From contig PNNE01000037.1 of the NCBI GenBank assembly GCA_013824055.1, positions 1 to 14,006 on the forward strand: DNA of 14,006 nucleotides, written 5' to 3'. Each line of letters starts with the position of its first letter. Positions within the stretch are counted from its first letter, which is position 1. This DNA comes from Rhodobacter sp. (GTDB taxonomy: Bacteria; Pseudomonadota; Alphaproteobacteria; Rhodobacterales; Rhodobacteraceae). Below are positions 1 through 6,773 of the stretch, one piece after another. Position numbers and translations under genes: made by a program. Under the pieces are notes generated by a model. It saw only the letters and a program-made list of their open reading frames with translations, was not told where the DNA came from and made no database searches.

Positions 1-121
1 CCTGATGGAGGGCATCAACGCCGCCGTCGAAACCTACGGCAAATCCGAACGCAACAAGTTCCGCGCCGTGTTCTACTATCTGCTCGTCAAGCATTTCGGT
101 CGCGAAGCCGCCTACAAGTGA
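1..121 (+). CDS. DUF2853-like protein, C-terminal end (partial)
   Basis: The frame read from base 2 gives the last 39 residues of a protein ending in a TGA at 119-121. The tail contains AVETYGKSERNKFRAVFYYL and then VKHFGREAAYK. I recognise this as the C-terminus of the small DUF2853 family, common in Alphaproteobacteria, whose function is unknown. That match is from memory and the N-terminal part lies outside the window, so length and start cannot be judged. A strong intrinsic terminator follows 21 bases after the stop, which supports a genuine gene end. Confidence 0.7.
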   Translation, partial: LMEGINAAVETYGKSERNKFRAVFYYLLVKHFGREAAYK

Positions 122-141
122 CGCGCTGCAGATCCGCTTTC

Positions 142-173
142 AAAGGCCCGCGCCCGCCCGGCGCGGGCCTTTT
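142..173 (+). terminator. intrinsic terminator of the DUF2853-like gene
   Basis: A perfect 10-bp GC stem, GGCCCGCGCC (145-154) pairing with GGCGCGGGCC (160-169), closes a five-base loop. It is preceded by AAA and followed by TTTT (170-173). The position just after the stop codon at 121 fits rho-independent termination of the rightward gene. Confidence 0.85.
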
Positions 174-279
174 GCCATGATCGCCTTGGATTTGAGGAAA
201 ACCTTCAGCACTCGCGCCTTGCCGAAGGGCGGGGATTCGGGGCATCACTTGGTGGTCAGGGCAGGACGCCCGGGACCCT

Positions 280-285
280 TATACT
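280..285 (+). promoter_or_regulatory. possible -10 box for a small transcript
   Basis: TATACT matches the sigma-70 -10 consensus at five of six positions. No good -35 box lies 16-18 bases upstream: the best is AGGGCA at 258-263, three of six matches. TTGGTG at 249-254 is too far away. The box is of interest only because an orphan terminator lies 40 bases downstream. Confidence 0.3.
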
Positions 286-291
286 ACAGAT

Positions 292-366
292 CACGTGCGG
301 TGCTTGGGGTGTGCGCGTGGGGTGGATGGAGGGTCCCGTAGGGGTGCGGGGCCCTCCATTCTTTTT
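292..366 (+). ncRNA. candidate small RNA of about 75 nt
   Basis: This would be the transcript between the TATACT box (280-285) and the terminator ending at 366. It contains no start codon with a ribosome-binding site and a useful reading frame. It resembles no RNA family I recognise: no 4.5S or tmRNA signature was found. The terminator is strong evidence that something is transcribed rightward here. The RNA itself is an inference. The alternative is a second, backup terminator for the gene ending at 121. Confidence 0.3.
326..366 (+). terminator. strong orphan rightward terminator
   Basis: ATGGAGGGTCCCG (326-338) pairs with CGGGGCCCTCCAT (347-359) over 13 bp with a single T-G wobble, around an eight-base loop. 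It is followed by TCTTTTT (360-366). The T tract lies only on the right side, so it terminates rightward transcription. It cannot serve aroC, which runs the other way. Confidence 0.75.
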
Positions 367-501
367 GCGTTCGGCACCGGCTGTCCGACTGCCGCCTTGC
401 ACAGGCGCAGGGTGGGCGATCTGGCCAACTTGCCTGTCGAGCCGGTCTGCGCCCCAACCCGGATCGTGCCGCCCACGCCTTGACGAAGCCCTCGCCGACG
501 T

Positions 502-1602
502 TCAGCCGATCCGGCCCCGAACGCCACCCGTCTGACCCCGGTCCAGCAGCAGGTGGTCCAGCAGCACGCAGGCCATCATCGCCTCGCCCACCGGGACAGC
601 GCGAATTCCGACGCAAGGGTCGTGGCGGCCCTTGGTGATCAGGTCCGTCTCCTGCCCGGCTTGGGTGATCGTCTGGCGCGGGGTCAGGATCGACGAGGTC
701 GGCTTGACCGCGAACCGGCAGACCACCGGCTGGCCCGTCGAAATCCCGCCCAGGATTCCGCCCGCGTGGTTCGACAGGAACTCTGGCCCGCCCGGCCCCA
801 TGCGGATCTCGTCGGCATTCTCGACGCCGGTCAGGCTGGCCGACGCCATCCCCTCGCCGATCTCGACGCCCTTCACGGCGTTGATCGACATCATCGCCGA
901 GGCAAGGTCGCTGTCCAGCTTGCCATAGAGCGGCGCGCCAAGGCCCGCGGGCACGCCGTCGGCCACCACCTCGATCACCGCCCCGACCGAGTTGTGCGAC
1001 AGCCGCAGCGCGTCCAGATACTCGGCCCATTCGACGACGGCCACCGCATCGGGCACCCAGAACGGGTTCCGCTCGATCTCGTCGGCGTCAAAGCGGCTCC
1101 GGTCGATGATCTTGACGCCCATCTGCACCATGTAGCCGGTGATCTTCAGACCCGGCACCAGTGCCGCCAGCGCCGCCCGCGCCACGCCGCCCGCCGCCAC
1201 CCGGCTGGCCGTCTCACGCGCGCTGGATCGCCCGCCACCGCGGTAGTCGCGGATGCCGTATTTCTGGTGATAGGTGATGTCGGCATGGCCCGGCCGGAAC
1301 GCGCTTGCGATATCGCCATAGTCCTTCGACCGCTGGTCGGTGTTCTCGATCAGCAGCTGGATCGGCGTGCCGGTGGTCTTGCCCTCGAAGACGCCGGACA
1401 GGATGCGGACCTCGTCGGGTTCCTTCCGCTGGGTGGTGAACTTGTTCTGCCCCGGCTTGCGGCGGTCCAGCCAGGGCTGGAGGTCGGCTTCGCAGAGCGC
1501 CACGCCCGGAGGGCAGCCATCCACCGTGCAGCCGATCGCCGGCCCGTGGCTTTCGCCCCAGGTGGTGACGCGGAAAAGATGACCGAAGGTGTTCAGGCTC
1601 AT
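502..1602 (-). CDS. aroC: chorismate synthase
   Basis: AroC converts 5-enolpyruvylshikimate 3-phosphate to chorismate, the last step of the shikimate pathway, using reduced FMN in the cytoplasm. The 366-residue product has the family's full length. It begins MSLNTFGHLFRVTTWGESHG, with GESHG at residues 16-20 including the conserved His19. GHADIT carries conserved His106, RGGGRSSARET lies at 121-131, and KGRHDPCVGIRAVPVGEA sits near the C-terminus. The open frame continues upstream to 1809, but the ATG at 1602 is preferred. It matches family N-termini, and a GAGG lies eight bases upstream; an in-frame ATG at 1608 is too close to that site. The gene stands alone. Upstream lies a tandem repeat at 1621-1674. 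Confidence 0.96.
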   Translation of the reverse strand: MSLNTFGHLFRVTTWGESHGPAIGCTVDGCPPGVALCEADLQPWLDRRKPGQNKFTTQRKEPDEVRILSGVFEGKTTGTPIQLLIENTDQRSKDYGDIASAFRPGHADITYHQKYGIRDYRGGGRSSARETASRVAAGGVARAALAALVPGLKITGYMVQMGVKIIDRSRFDADEIERNPFWVPDAVAVVEWAEYLDALRLSHNSVGAVIEVVADGVPAGLGAPLYGKLDSDLASAMMSINAVKGVEIGEGMASASLTGVENADEIRMGPGGPEFLSNHAGGILGGISTGQPVVCRFAVKPTSSILTPRQTITQAGQETDLITKGRHDPCVGIRAVPVGEAMMACVLLDHLLLDRGQTGGVRGRIG

Positions 1603-1620
1603 GGGCATGTCCTCGCTTGC

Positions 1621-1674
1621 GCACGGGGCTTTGGCACGGGGCTTTGGCACGGGGGGCTTTAGCACGGGGCTTGG
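1621..1674. repeat. tandem repeat, about 4 copies of a 13-bp unit
   Basis: The units are GCACGGGGCTTTG (1621-1633), an identical copy (1634-1646), a 15-base variant GCACGGGGGGCTTTA (1647-1661) and GCACGGGGCTTGG (1662-1674). A degenerate GCAGGGGCAT follows. The array lies 19 bases upstream of the aroC start, so it falls in the aroC leader or promoter. Such arrays can change copy number by slippage. Confidence 0.85.
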
Positions 1675-1784
1675 GCAGGGGCATACAGGCCGCGCCGCCT
1701 GTGCCACAAGCCCCGAGGTCGGTGAAAATCGGCCGAGCGGCGCCGGATGGTCACGGATCCGTGAAAAATGCCCAGGCAAAGGGG

Positions 1785-1813
1785 TTGACATGCCGGACCC
1801 TGCGCCCACGTTA
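1785..1813 (+). promoter_or_regulatory. possible terC promoter
   Basis: TTGACA (1785-1790) is a perfect -35 consensus. Seventeen bases downstream is ACGTTA (1808-1813), a poor -10 match. That hexamer is the loop of the inverted repeat GCGCCC/GGGCGC (1802-1819), which would place a possible operator over the start-site region. The -35 box is clear, but promoter function is an inference. Confidence 0.35.
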
Positions 1814-1843
1814 GGGCGCTGCGGCCCGAGCCCCTTTGCCGAC

Positions 1844-1859
1844 GCCAGATTCGTCTGGC
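1844..1859 (+). other. UUCG-loop hairpin in the terC leader
   Basis: GCCAGA (1844-1849) and TCTGGC (1854-1859) form a perfect 6-bp stem around TTCG, a stable tetraloop in RNA. No T tract follows, so it is not an intrinsic terminator. TTGCC (1836-1840) and GGCAA (1857-1861) could form a competing pairing. This may be a structured 5' leader. Confidence 0.35.
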
Positions 1860-1951
1860 AAGCGTGATGCCGGACCGAATCTAATAAGCGTGCGCGATGT
1901 CATTGCCCGGGAACTGCCCCGCAGCGGGCTGACCACTCGACGCACCCGAAC

Positions 1952-1956
1952 AAAGG
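1952..1956 (+). promoter_or_regulatory. ribosome-binding site deciding the terC start
   Basis: AAAGG ends directly before an in-frame TTG at 1957 (spacing zero) and nine bases before the next in-frame TTG at 1966. Only the second has workable spacing. It also gives MDFLFELFVGKPIW, close to the typical TerC N-terminus. Confidence 0.5.
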
Positions 1957-1965
1957 TTGACGGGA

Positions 1966-2987
1966 TTGGATTTCCTCTTCGAGTTATTCGTGGGCAAGCC
2001 CATCTGGATGTGGCTGATGTTCCTTGGCATCGTCATCTCGCTGATGGCGTTCGACCTGGGCGTGCTGCACAAGGAAGACCACGAACTTGGCGTGGTCGAA
2101 AGCCTGAAGCTTTCCGCATTCTACATCTGCATCGCCATCCTGTTCGGCGGCTACATCTGGTGGGCATGGGCGAACGGCACCCTGGTCACGACCGACGGCA
2201 CCAACCCGGTCGCCAGCTATTTCCAGGGCTACATCATCGAGAAGGTGCTCTCGATCGACAATGTCTTCGTCATCTCGCTGATCTTCGGCTACTTCGCGAT
2301 TCCGCGGAAATACCAGTACCGGGCGCTGGTCTGGGGCATCATCGGTGTCATCATCCTGCGCGGCATCATGATCGCCGTCGGCGCCGAACTGATCTCGAAC
2401 TACGCCTGGGTGACGCTGGTCTTCGCGACCTTCCTTGCCCTGACCGGCGTCAAGATGCTGGTGGTCCCGGAAGGCGAAATGGATGTGTCGAAGAACCCGG
2501 TGGTGAAGCTGACCGCGAAGTACATGAATGTGACCAAGAACTGCACGGGCAGAAGTTCTTCGTCCGCCAGCCGCACCCGACCACGGGCAAGCTGGTTGTG
2601 TTCGCGACGCCCCTTCTGGTGGCGCTGATCGTCATCAACTTCGCCGACCTGATCTTCGCCGTCGATTCGGTCCCGGCGATCTTCCTGATCACCACGGACA
2701 CCTTCATCGTCTACACCGCGAACATCATGGCGATCCTTGGCCTGCGCGCGCTGTACTTTGCGCTGGCAGCGCTGGTGCACCGCTTCCACTACCTGAAATA
2801 TGCGCTGGCCGTGGTGCTGATCTTCATCGGCCTGAAGGGCTTTTACAGCTTCTTCTTCGGCAAGTTCGACCCCTATCTGTCGCTGACCATCACCATAGGC
2901 ATCATCGCGGCCGGCATCTTCTATTCGCTGTGGAAGACGCGCGGCGATGACGACGGGCACGGGACCGAGGTCAAGTCGGTCGAATAA
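1966..2987 (+). pseudogene. TerC-family membrane protein, interrupted by a 1-base deletion
   Basis: TerC-family proteins are multi-pass inner-membrane proteins linked to tellurite resistance and, in the Alx/MntP context, to manganese export. The first frame gives residues 1-192, including FDLGVLHKEDHE (29-40) and the conserved SIDNVF (96-101). The signature then resumes in the next frame: LHGQKFFVRQPHPTTGK, FADLIFAVDSVPAIF, LGLRALYF and several hydrophobic segments to the TAA at 2985-2987. At 2539-2545 the sequence reads AACTGCACG where AAC-CTG-CAC is expected, so one base is missing near 2541. Restoring it gives about 340 residues, normal for the family. The start chosen is TTG 1966, nine bases after AAAGG (1952-1956); TTG 1957 directly abuts that site. 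As read, the product would be a truncated non-functional protein. A sequencing error is equally possible. Confidence 0.88.
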
Positions 2988-3018
2988 GGCTTGTCGCCAT
3001 CAAGACAGCCAAAGCGGG

Positions 3019-3042
3019 CGCCCGTCCCTTCGGGGGCGGGCG
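3019..3042. terminator. hairpin between the convergent terC and sulfatase genes
   Basis: CGCCCGTCCC (3019-3028) pairs with GGGGCGGGCG (3033-3042) over 10 bp with one wobble, around a TTCG loop. It lies 31 bases after the terC stop and three bases beyond the stop of the leftward operon. There is no T tract on the right and only a short TTT on the leftward strand. It is best read as a shared, possibly bidirectional terminator of moderate strength. Confidence 0.55.
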
Positions 3043-3045
3043 ATG

Positions 3046-5355
3046 CTATTCGGTGCCCTGACGGATCTGGGTTGCCAGGTCGTGCGCCTCCGGCACTCCG
3101 GCGACGCGCAGCACCGACAGCCCCAGCGTGACGTCCACCGCCCCATCGGCGCGGCGCGTCACGGCAGGCGGCCTTGGCCAGGCCGTCAGGTCATAGACCT
3201 GCCCGGCCTGCCACTGGCCGACATGGGTCACTCCGCCGTAGGCCAGGACGAAGACCACCGCCCCGGTCCCCGGCTCGATCCTGTTGACCCCGGTCCCGGC
3301 ATGGACCGTGTCATTGCCGCTTCCCAGCCGCACCAGGTTGCGGCCCGGTCCGGTATGCACGACCGACGCCGCATCGCCGGAATGGATCTCGTCATTGCCG
3401 TGCCCGCCATAGATGCGCTTGCGGCCCCCGGTGCCGATGATCGTGTCGTTGCCCGTGCCGCCATCCAGCACATCACGGCCAGGCCCGCCGACCAGCCGGT
3501 CATTCCCCGCCCCGCCGTAGAAATAGTGGCGCGAGCCTTCGTGGACTGTCACTGCCCGCAGCACGTCGTCGCCTTCGCCACCGTAGAATGTCGCCCCGCC
3601 GTATTTCGGCCCGATCATCACGTCATTCCCGCGGGAGCCGCGCACCTCGACCATCACGCGCTCGGTGGTCTCGAAGGTGATCGGGCTGTCGGGGTGCGCC
3701 ACGATCCGCAGGACACGCGCGGCCTTGCGGCCTTCGGGGTCCTCGGTGCGGGCCAGCACGGTGGCAATACGGATGTTCTCGACGTTCATCGGGCAGTGCA
3801 GGACATAGCCGTCCGGCCCGCCCAGATACCACAAGGTGTCGTTGCCGCCGTCCTTGGTCTCGCGGATCTTCTCGGCCTCGGCGCCGTAGACCCAGTAGTT
3901 GTCGTTGCCCCGGTGCCCCTCCAGCACCACAGAGCCATCCACGGCCATCATCGCATTGATCCCGTCCGCCGGGTTCTCGAAGCCGCGCAGGTCCAGGCCC
4001 AGGTCCAGGGCACCCTTGACCAGCTCGCCCCGCAGCACCTCCATCGGAGCCGTCGCGATCAGGTTTTCGGTCTCGCCGGGGTCGGCGACCACGTCGTAGA
4101 CATGCTCCTCGCCGTTCGGATAGCGGAAATAGCGGAACTGCCGGTAGCCCTCGATCGACGGGCGCACCGACAGCGTCCCGAAGACCGAGGTGATCGGCGA
4201 CTTCGACGTGTCGAACGCGCCGAAACTCGGGTCGATCAGCGGCAGCAGGCTTTGCCCCGATACCCAGTCGGGGCGCGGCGGCAGGCCGGCAAGCTGCATG
4301 ATCGTCCTGGGAAAGTTGTGCAGCGACACCGGAAGGTCCACCACCCGGCCCGCCTCCATCCGCGGCGACCAGATGCCCAGGGGCACATGGGCGGCGCTGT
4401 CCCACTGGCTCATCTTGTGGAAACTGTCGTGGTTGCCCAGGTTGAAGCCGTTGTCCGACAGGAAGACCACCGTGGTCCGGTCGCCCAGCGGCGAGGCCTC
4501 AAGCGCGGTCAGGAAGCGCCCGATCTCGTGGTCGACATGGCTGATCGCGGCAAAATAGGCGCGGACGACCTGGCGCCAGCCATCGTCGCCGCCCTTTTCC
4601 GGCGTCCAGTTGCCGTTGGCGATATAGGCTGCCTCATAGACCGCAAAGCCGGGGGGCGGGCCATAGTAATCCTCGGGCGCGGCGATGTCGGGCCAGCGGA
4701 TGTCGGCAGGGTCGTACAGCCGGTAGAAGCGATCGGGACATTCCAGGTTGTAATGCGGGTGCTTGAAGCCCAGCTGGATCAGGTGCCGCCGCGCAGGGTC
4801 GGCGCGGCCGAGGAAGTCGATGGCGTTCTGCGCCACCATGAAGTCATAGAACAGCCGGTCCTGCGACCCGTCGTCGTCGGGATGGTTCACCCCGGCGATC
4901 CCCGGTCCCCGGTCCAGGTAGTGCTTCATCTTCGTCCGCCCGCGGCTGTCATGCGCCGCAGGCTCTTCGTGAAACAGCACCCGCCTGAACCGCTGCGGCA
5001 TCGGCGTATAGCTTGCGTCGACCTTGCCGGTGGTGAAGTTGTAGAACCCCGCGCGGCGCAGGTCATAGGCCCAGGCCTTCTCGGGCGGCAGGACCTGGCG
5101 CCAGAAGCGGTTCAGGTCGACAAGGCCGGTGCGGAACGGTGACAGGCCGGTCGCCAGCTCGGCCCGGCAGGGGGCGCAGAGGGGGATCGTGGCATAGGCA
5201 TTGCCGAAGCGGACGCCCCGGTTCAGCAGGCGGTCCAGGTTCGGGGTCTGGATGCGCAGCCCGAAAGTGTCGCGCCAGGTAAAGACGTCGATCATGTCAT
5301 CGACCCAGATGACACAGATGTTGTCGTCCCGGATGCTGTCGGCGTTGAACGCCAT
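3046..5355 (-). CDS. formylglycine-dependent sulfatase with C-terminal RTX repeats
   Basis: The 769-residue product has two parts. Residues 1 to about 460 form a type I sulfatase (alkaline-phosphatase superfamily). Asp19-Asp20 are likely metal ligands, and CAPCRAELATG (60-70) fits the C-x-P-x-R-x4-T-G motif, so Cys60 is the expected formylglycine. SDNGFNLGNH (300-309) with Lys314 forms the second metal and sulfate site. The C-terminal part is RTX-like: GHRGND at 480-485 with a following GGNDT, RGNDVMIG, then repeats such as GGEGDDVL, GGAGNDRL, GGPGRDVL, GGTGNDTI and GGHGNDEI (592 to about 660). There is no N-terminal signal, so calcium-dependent type I secretion is the likely export route, but no transporter lies in the window. 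The ATG shares one base with the upstream stop (TAATG) and has GAAGG nine bases before it. The open frame extends further upstream without homology. The substrate is unknown and could be a sulfate or phosphate ester of a surface or environmental glycan. Confidence 0.88.
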   Translation of the reverse strand: MAFNADSIRDDNICVIWVDDMIDVFTWRDTFGLRIQTPNLDRLLNRGVRFGNAYATIPLCAPCRAELATGLSPFRTGLVDLNRFWRQVLPPEKAWAYDLRRAGFYNFTTGKVDASYTPMPQRFRRVLFHEEPAAHDSRGRTKMKHYLDRGPGIAGVNHPDDDGSQDRLFYDFMVAQNAIDFLGRADPARRHLIQLGFKHPHYNLECPDRFYRLYDPADIRWPDIAAPEDYYGPPPGFAVYEAAYIANGNWTPEKGGDDGWRQVVRAYFAAISHVDHEIGRFLTALEASPLGDRTTVVFLSDNGFNLGNHDSFHKMSQWDSAAHVPLGIWSPRMEAGRVVDLPVSLHNFPRTIMQLAGLPPRPDWVSGQSLLPLIDPSFGAFDTSKSPITSVFGTLSVRPSIEGYRQFRYFRYPNGEEHVYDVVADPGETENLIATAPMEVLRGELVKGALDLGLDLRGFENPADGINAMMAVDGSVVLEGHRGNDNYWVYGAEAEKIRETKDGGNDTLWYLGGPDGYVLHCPMNVENIRIATVLARTEDPEGRKAARVLRIVAHPDSPITFETTERVMVEVRGSRGNDVMIGPKYGGATFYGGEGDDVLRAVTVHEGSRHYFYGGAGNDRLVGGPGRDVLDGGTGNDTIIGTGGRKRIYGGHGNDEIHSGDAASVVHTGPGRNLVRLGSGNDTVHAGTGVNRIEPGTGAVVFVLAYGGVTHVGQWQAGQVYDLTAWPRPPAVTRRADGAVDVTLGLSVLRVAGVPEAHDLATQIRQGTE

Positions 5356-6773
5356 TACGGCCCGCCTTCGGTCAGCTTCAGCCGTGCCGGCAGCGCCCAG
5401 CGGCGCACCGCACCCTCGCCGAAGTCGCCGCGCAACGCGCCCCGGTTGGCCGGATAGGGCCCCTGACCCGGCCCCGCGCCGTGGGCATAGGTGACGTGGA
5501 CCTCGCCCTCGGGCCGCCTGGAACAGCGCAGGATCAGCGCCTTGGTGTCGTGTCTTCCGAACTCGATCCCGGTGATCGTCGCCCCGTTGCTGACGCCTTC
5601 CAGCGCAAAGCCCGCTGTCTTGCCCGCGCCGAAAGGGTCGCCCGCGTCGATCATCAGCGCGTCCTGCGCCTCGCAGATCACGCGGATGTCGTCGCCCGCC
5701 CGTTCCGCCAGCTGGATCACCGGGCAATGCCAGCGCCCGCCGCCGTGGACCGCAAGCAGCGCCTCGGTCAGCAAGAGCGCCTTCTCGGCCCGGCCCGTAT
5801 CGGTCAGCCGCCCCGCATCGTCGATCTGGAAGGCATAGGAGGGCGCCGCAAAGACCAGCCGGTGGTCGGCGTGGTTCCACGACAGCTCCCACTGTCCCTC
5901 CAGCCCCGGTCCGCGGGTCACGTCCTGCGTGCCGCAGTCGAACGAGGTCAGGAAGATCGGCCGCGCCAGGCCGTGTTTTGCCATGTCGCGGGTGATCCGC
6001 TCCATCAGCCCGATCATCCCGTCGCGGTAGGCCACGGGGTCGCCGGTCAGGTCTTCCAGTGTGTAGTCCAGCACCACGGCCAGCACTTGCGCGCGCGTGC
6101 CCAGCCGCGCGGCGGCGGCCTGAAGGTTGGCGCAGGCCCGGTCCAGGTTCGTCACTGCGGTCCCCGCCCCCAGCTCATGCGCCGAGGCGGCCATGTCGGT
6201 CTCGGCCCGGACCATCACCAGCGGCAGCGACTGGTGCGATGCGCGCCTGCGCGCCAGAAGCTCGTCGGCGATCAGGGCCTCGACCGTCAGCTCGCGCAGG
6301 GGTTCCAGGGCGTCGGTCTCGACCGCCTCGCCCTCGCCGCCCATGCCCACGGCGCCGATGTCGTCGGCCGGGGCCAGCACATGCCAGCGGAACCGCGCCG
6401 GTCCGGGCGAGCCAAGGCCCGCCCGCGCCCCGCCGATCCCCAGCACCGCCAGCAGCGGGCCGCGCGTCTCGGCGATGACCGCCCCGCCGGACAGGTGCCG
6501 GCGATAGCCGCGTGGGCCATCGGCACCCGGCATGTTGGCCTGGAAGACCACCCAGTCCCCCTCGCGCCGCGGGGCCCAGAGGTCGATCTCCTCGGGCAAG
6601 GCAGGCAGCGGCTGCGCCTCGGGGGCCGTGGTCTGCGGCTTCGGCGGCAGCCGGTCGGCGATGTCGGCGATCACTCGGTCAGACAGGCGCAGGACCAGCC
6701 CGGTCGCGTCACGGATCACGTCTCCGTTTTCGGCCCGGATGATCACGCCTTGGGTCGGGATGTCGTCAGCCAT
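5355..6773 (-). CDS. unrecognised 472-residue operon protein, possibly an esterase
   Basis: I do not recognise this family securely. Its N-terminal part (about 1-70) ends in a proline-rich linker, followed by DLWAPRREGDWVVFQANMPG. The middle contains LPLVMVRAETDM and AQVLAVVLDYTLEDLTGD, then LARPIFLTSFDCGTQ and WNHADHRLVFAAPSYAFQID. This order is faintly like sialate O-acetylesterase/SGNH proteins (an ETD in place of the QGESDA block). The Ser of a GQSN or GDS block is not visible, so an esterase call is speculative. The C-terminal 100 residues look like a separate beta-rich domain, with PANRGALRGDFGEG near the end. No signal peptide or membrane segment is seen. Both ends overlap neighbours by one base (TGATG upstream, TAATG downstream), so it is translated with the glycosyltransferase and sulfatase. 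Confidence 0.8.
   Translation of the reverse strand: MADDIPTQGVIIRAENGDVIRDATGLVLRLSDRVIADIADRLPPKPQTTAPEAQPLPALPEEIDLWAPRREGDWVVFQANMPGADGPRGYRRHLSGGAVIAETRGPLLAVLGIGGARAGLGSPGPARFRWHVLAPADDIGAVGMGGEGEAVETDALEPLRELTVEALIADELLARRRASHQSLPLVMVRAETDMAASAHELGAGTAVTNLDRACANLQAAAARLGTRAQVLAVVLDYTLEDLTGDPVAYRDGMIGLMERITRDMAKHGLARPIFLTSFDCGTQDVTRGPGLEGQWELSWNHADHRLVFAAPSYAFQIDDAGRLTDTGRAEKALLLTEALLAVHGGGRWHCPVIQLAERAGDDIRVICEAQDALMIDAGDPFGAGKTAGFALEGVSNGATITGIEFGRHDTKALILRCSRRPEGEVHVTYAHGAGPGQGPYPANRGALRGDFGEGAVRRWALPARLKLTEGGP

Larger units (their letters stand above)
174..501. other. intergenic region without a recognisable gene
   Basis: About 330 bases lie between the first terminator and the end of aroC. 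I see no convincing protein gene on either strand. The only clear structures are a TATACT box at 280-285 and a strong rightward hairpin terminator at 326-366. Nothing recognisable lies in 174-279 or 367-501. I see no U-tract terminator for the leftward aroC in this stretch. Confidence 0.6.
1603..1965. other. divergent aroC-terC intergenic region
   Basis: About 360 bases hold no supported gene. From left to right I see a GC-rich tandem repeat (1621-1674) and a TTGACA box reading toward terC (1785-1790). Next is an inverted repeat, GCGCCC-acgtta-GGGCGC (1802-1819). GCCAGA-ttcg-TCTGGC (1844-1859) forms a UUCG-type hairpin. The palindrome CCCGCAGCGGG follows near 1918. ATGCCGGACC occurs twice as a direct repeat, at 1790-1799 and 1867-1876. 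This suggests a structured leader or operator region for terC. I could not match it to a known riboswitch. Confidence 0.5.

Noticed and set aside
553..1662. A 369-codon open frame on the plus strand
   Set aside because: It is antisense to the unmistakable aroC gene.
1785..1965. yybP-ykoY (manganese) riboswitch before terC
   Set aside because: I could not find the conserved GGGGAGUA-type loop or the paired partner loop, so the call would rest on gene context only.
2535..2548. Programmed -1 frameshift in terC
   Set aside because: No slippery X-XXY-YYZ heptamer or downstream stimulatory structure is visible, and TerC proteins are not known to need one.
2947..5142. A 731-codon open frame on the plus strand
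   Set aside because: It is fully antisense to the sulfatase-RTX gene, is His/Arg/Val-rich without motifs, and arises from third-position GC bias.
5356..5892. N-terminal extension of the sulfatase
   Set aside because: It is an out-of-frame shadow of the preceding gene. The TAATG junction and the family N-terminus support the start at 5355.
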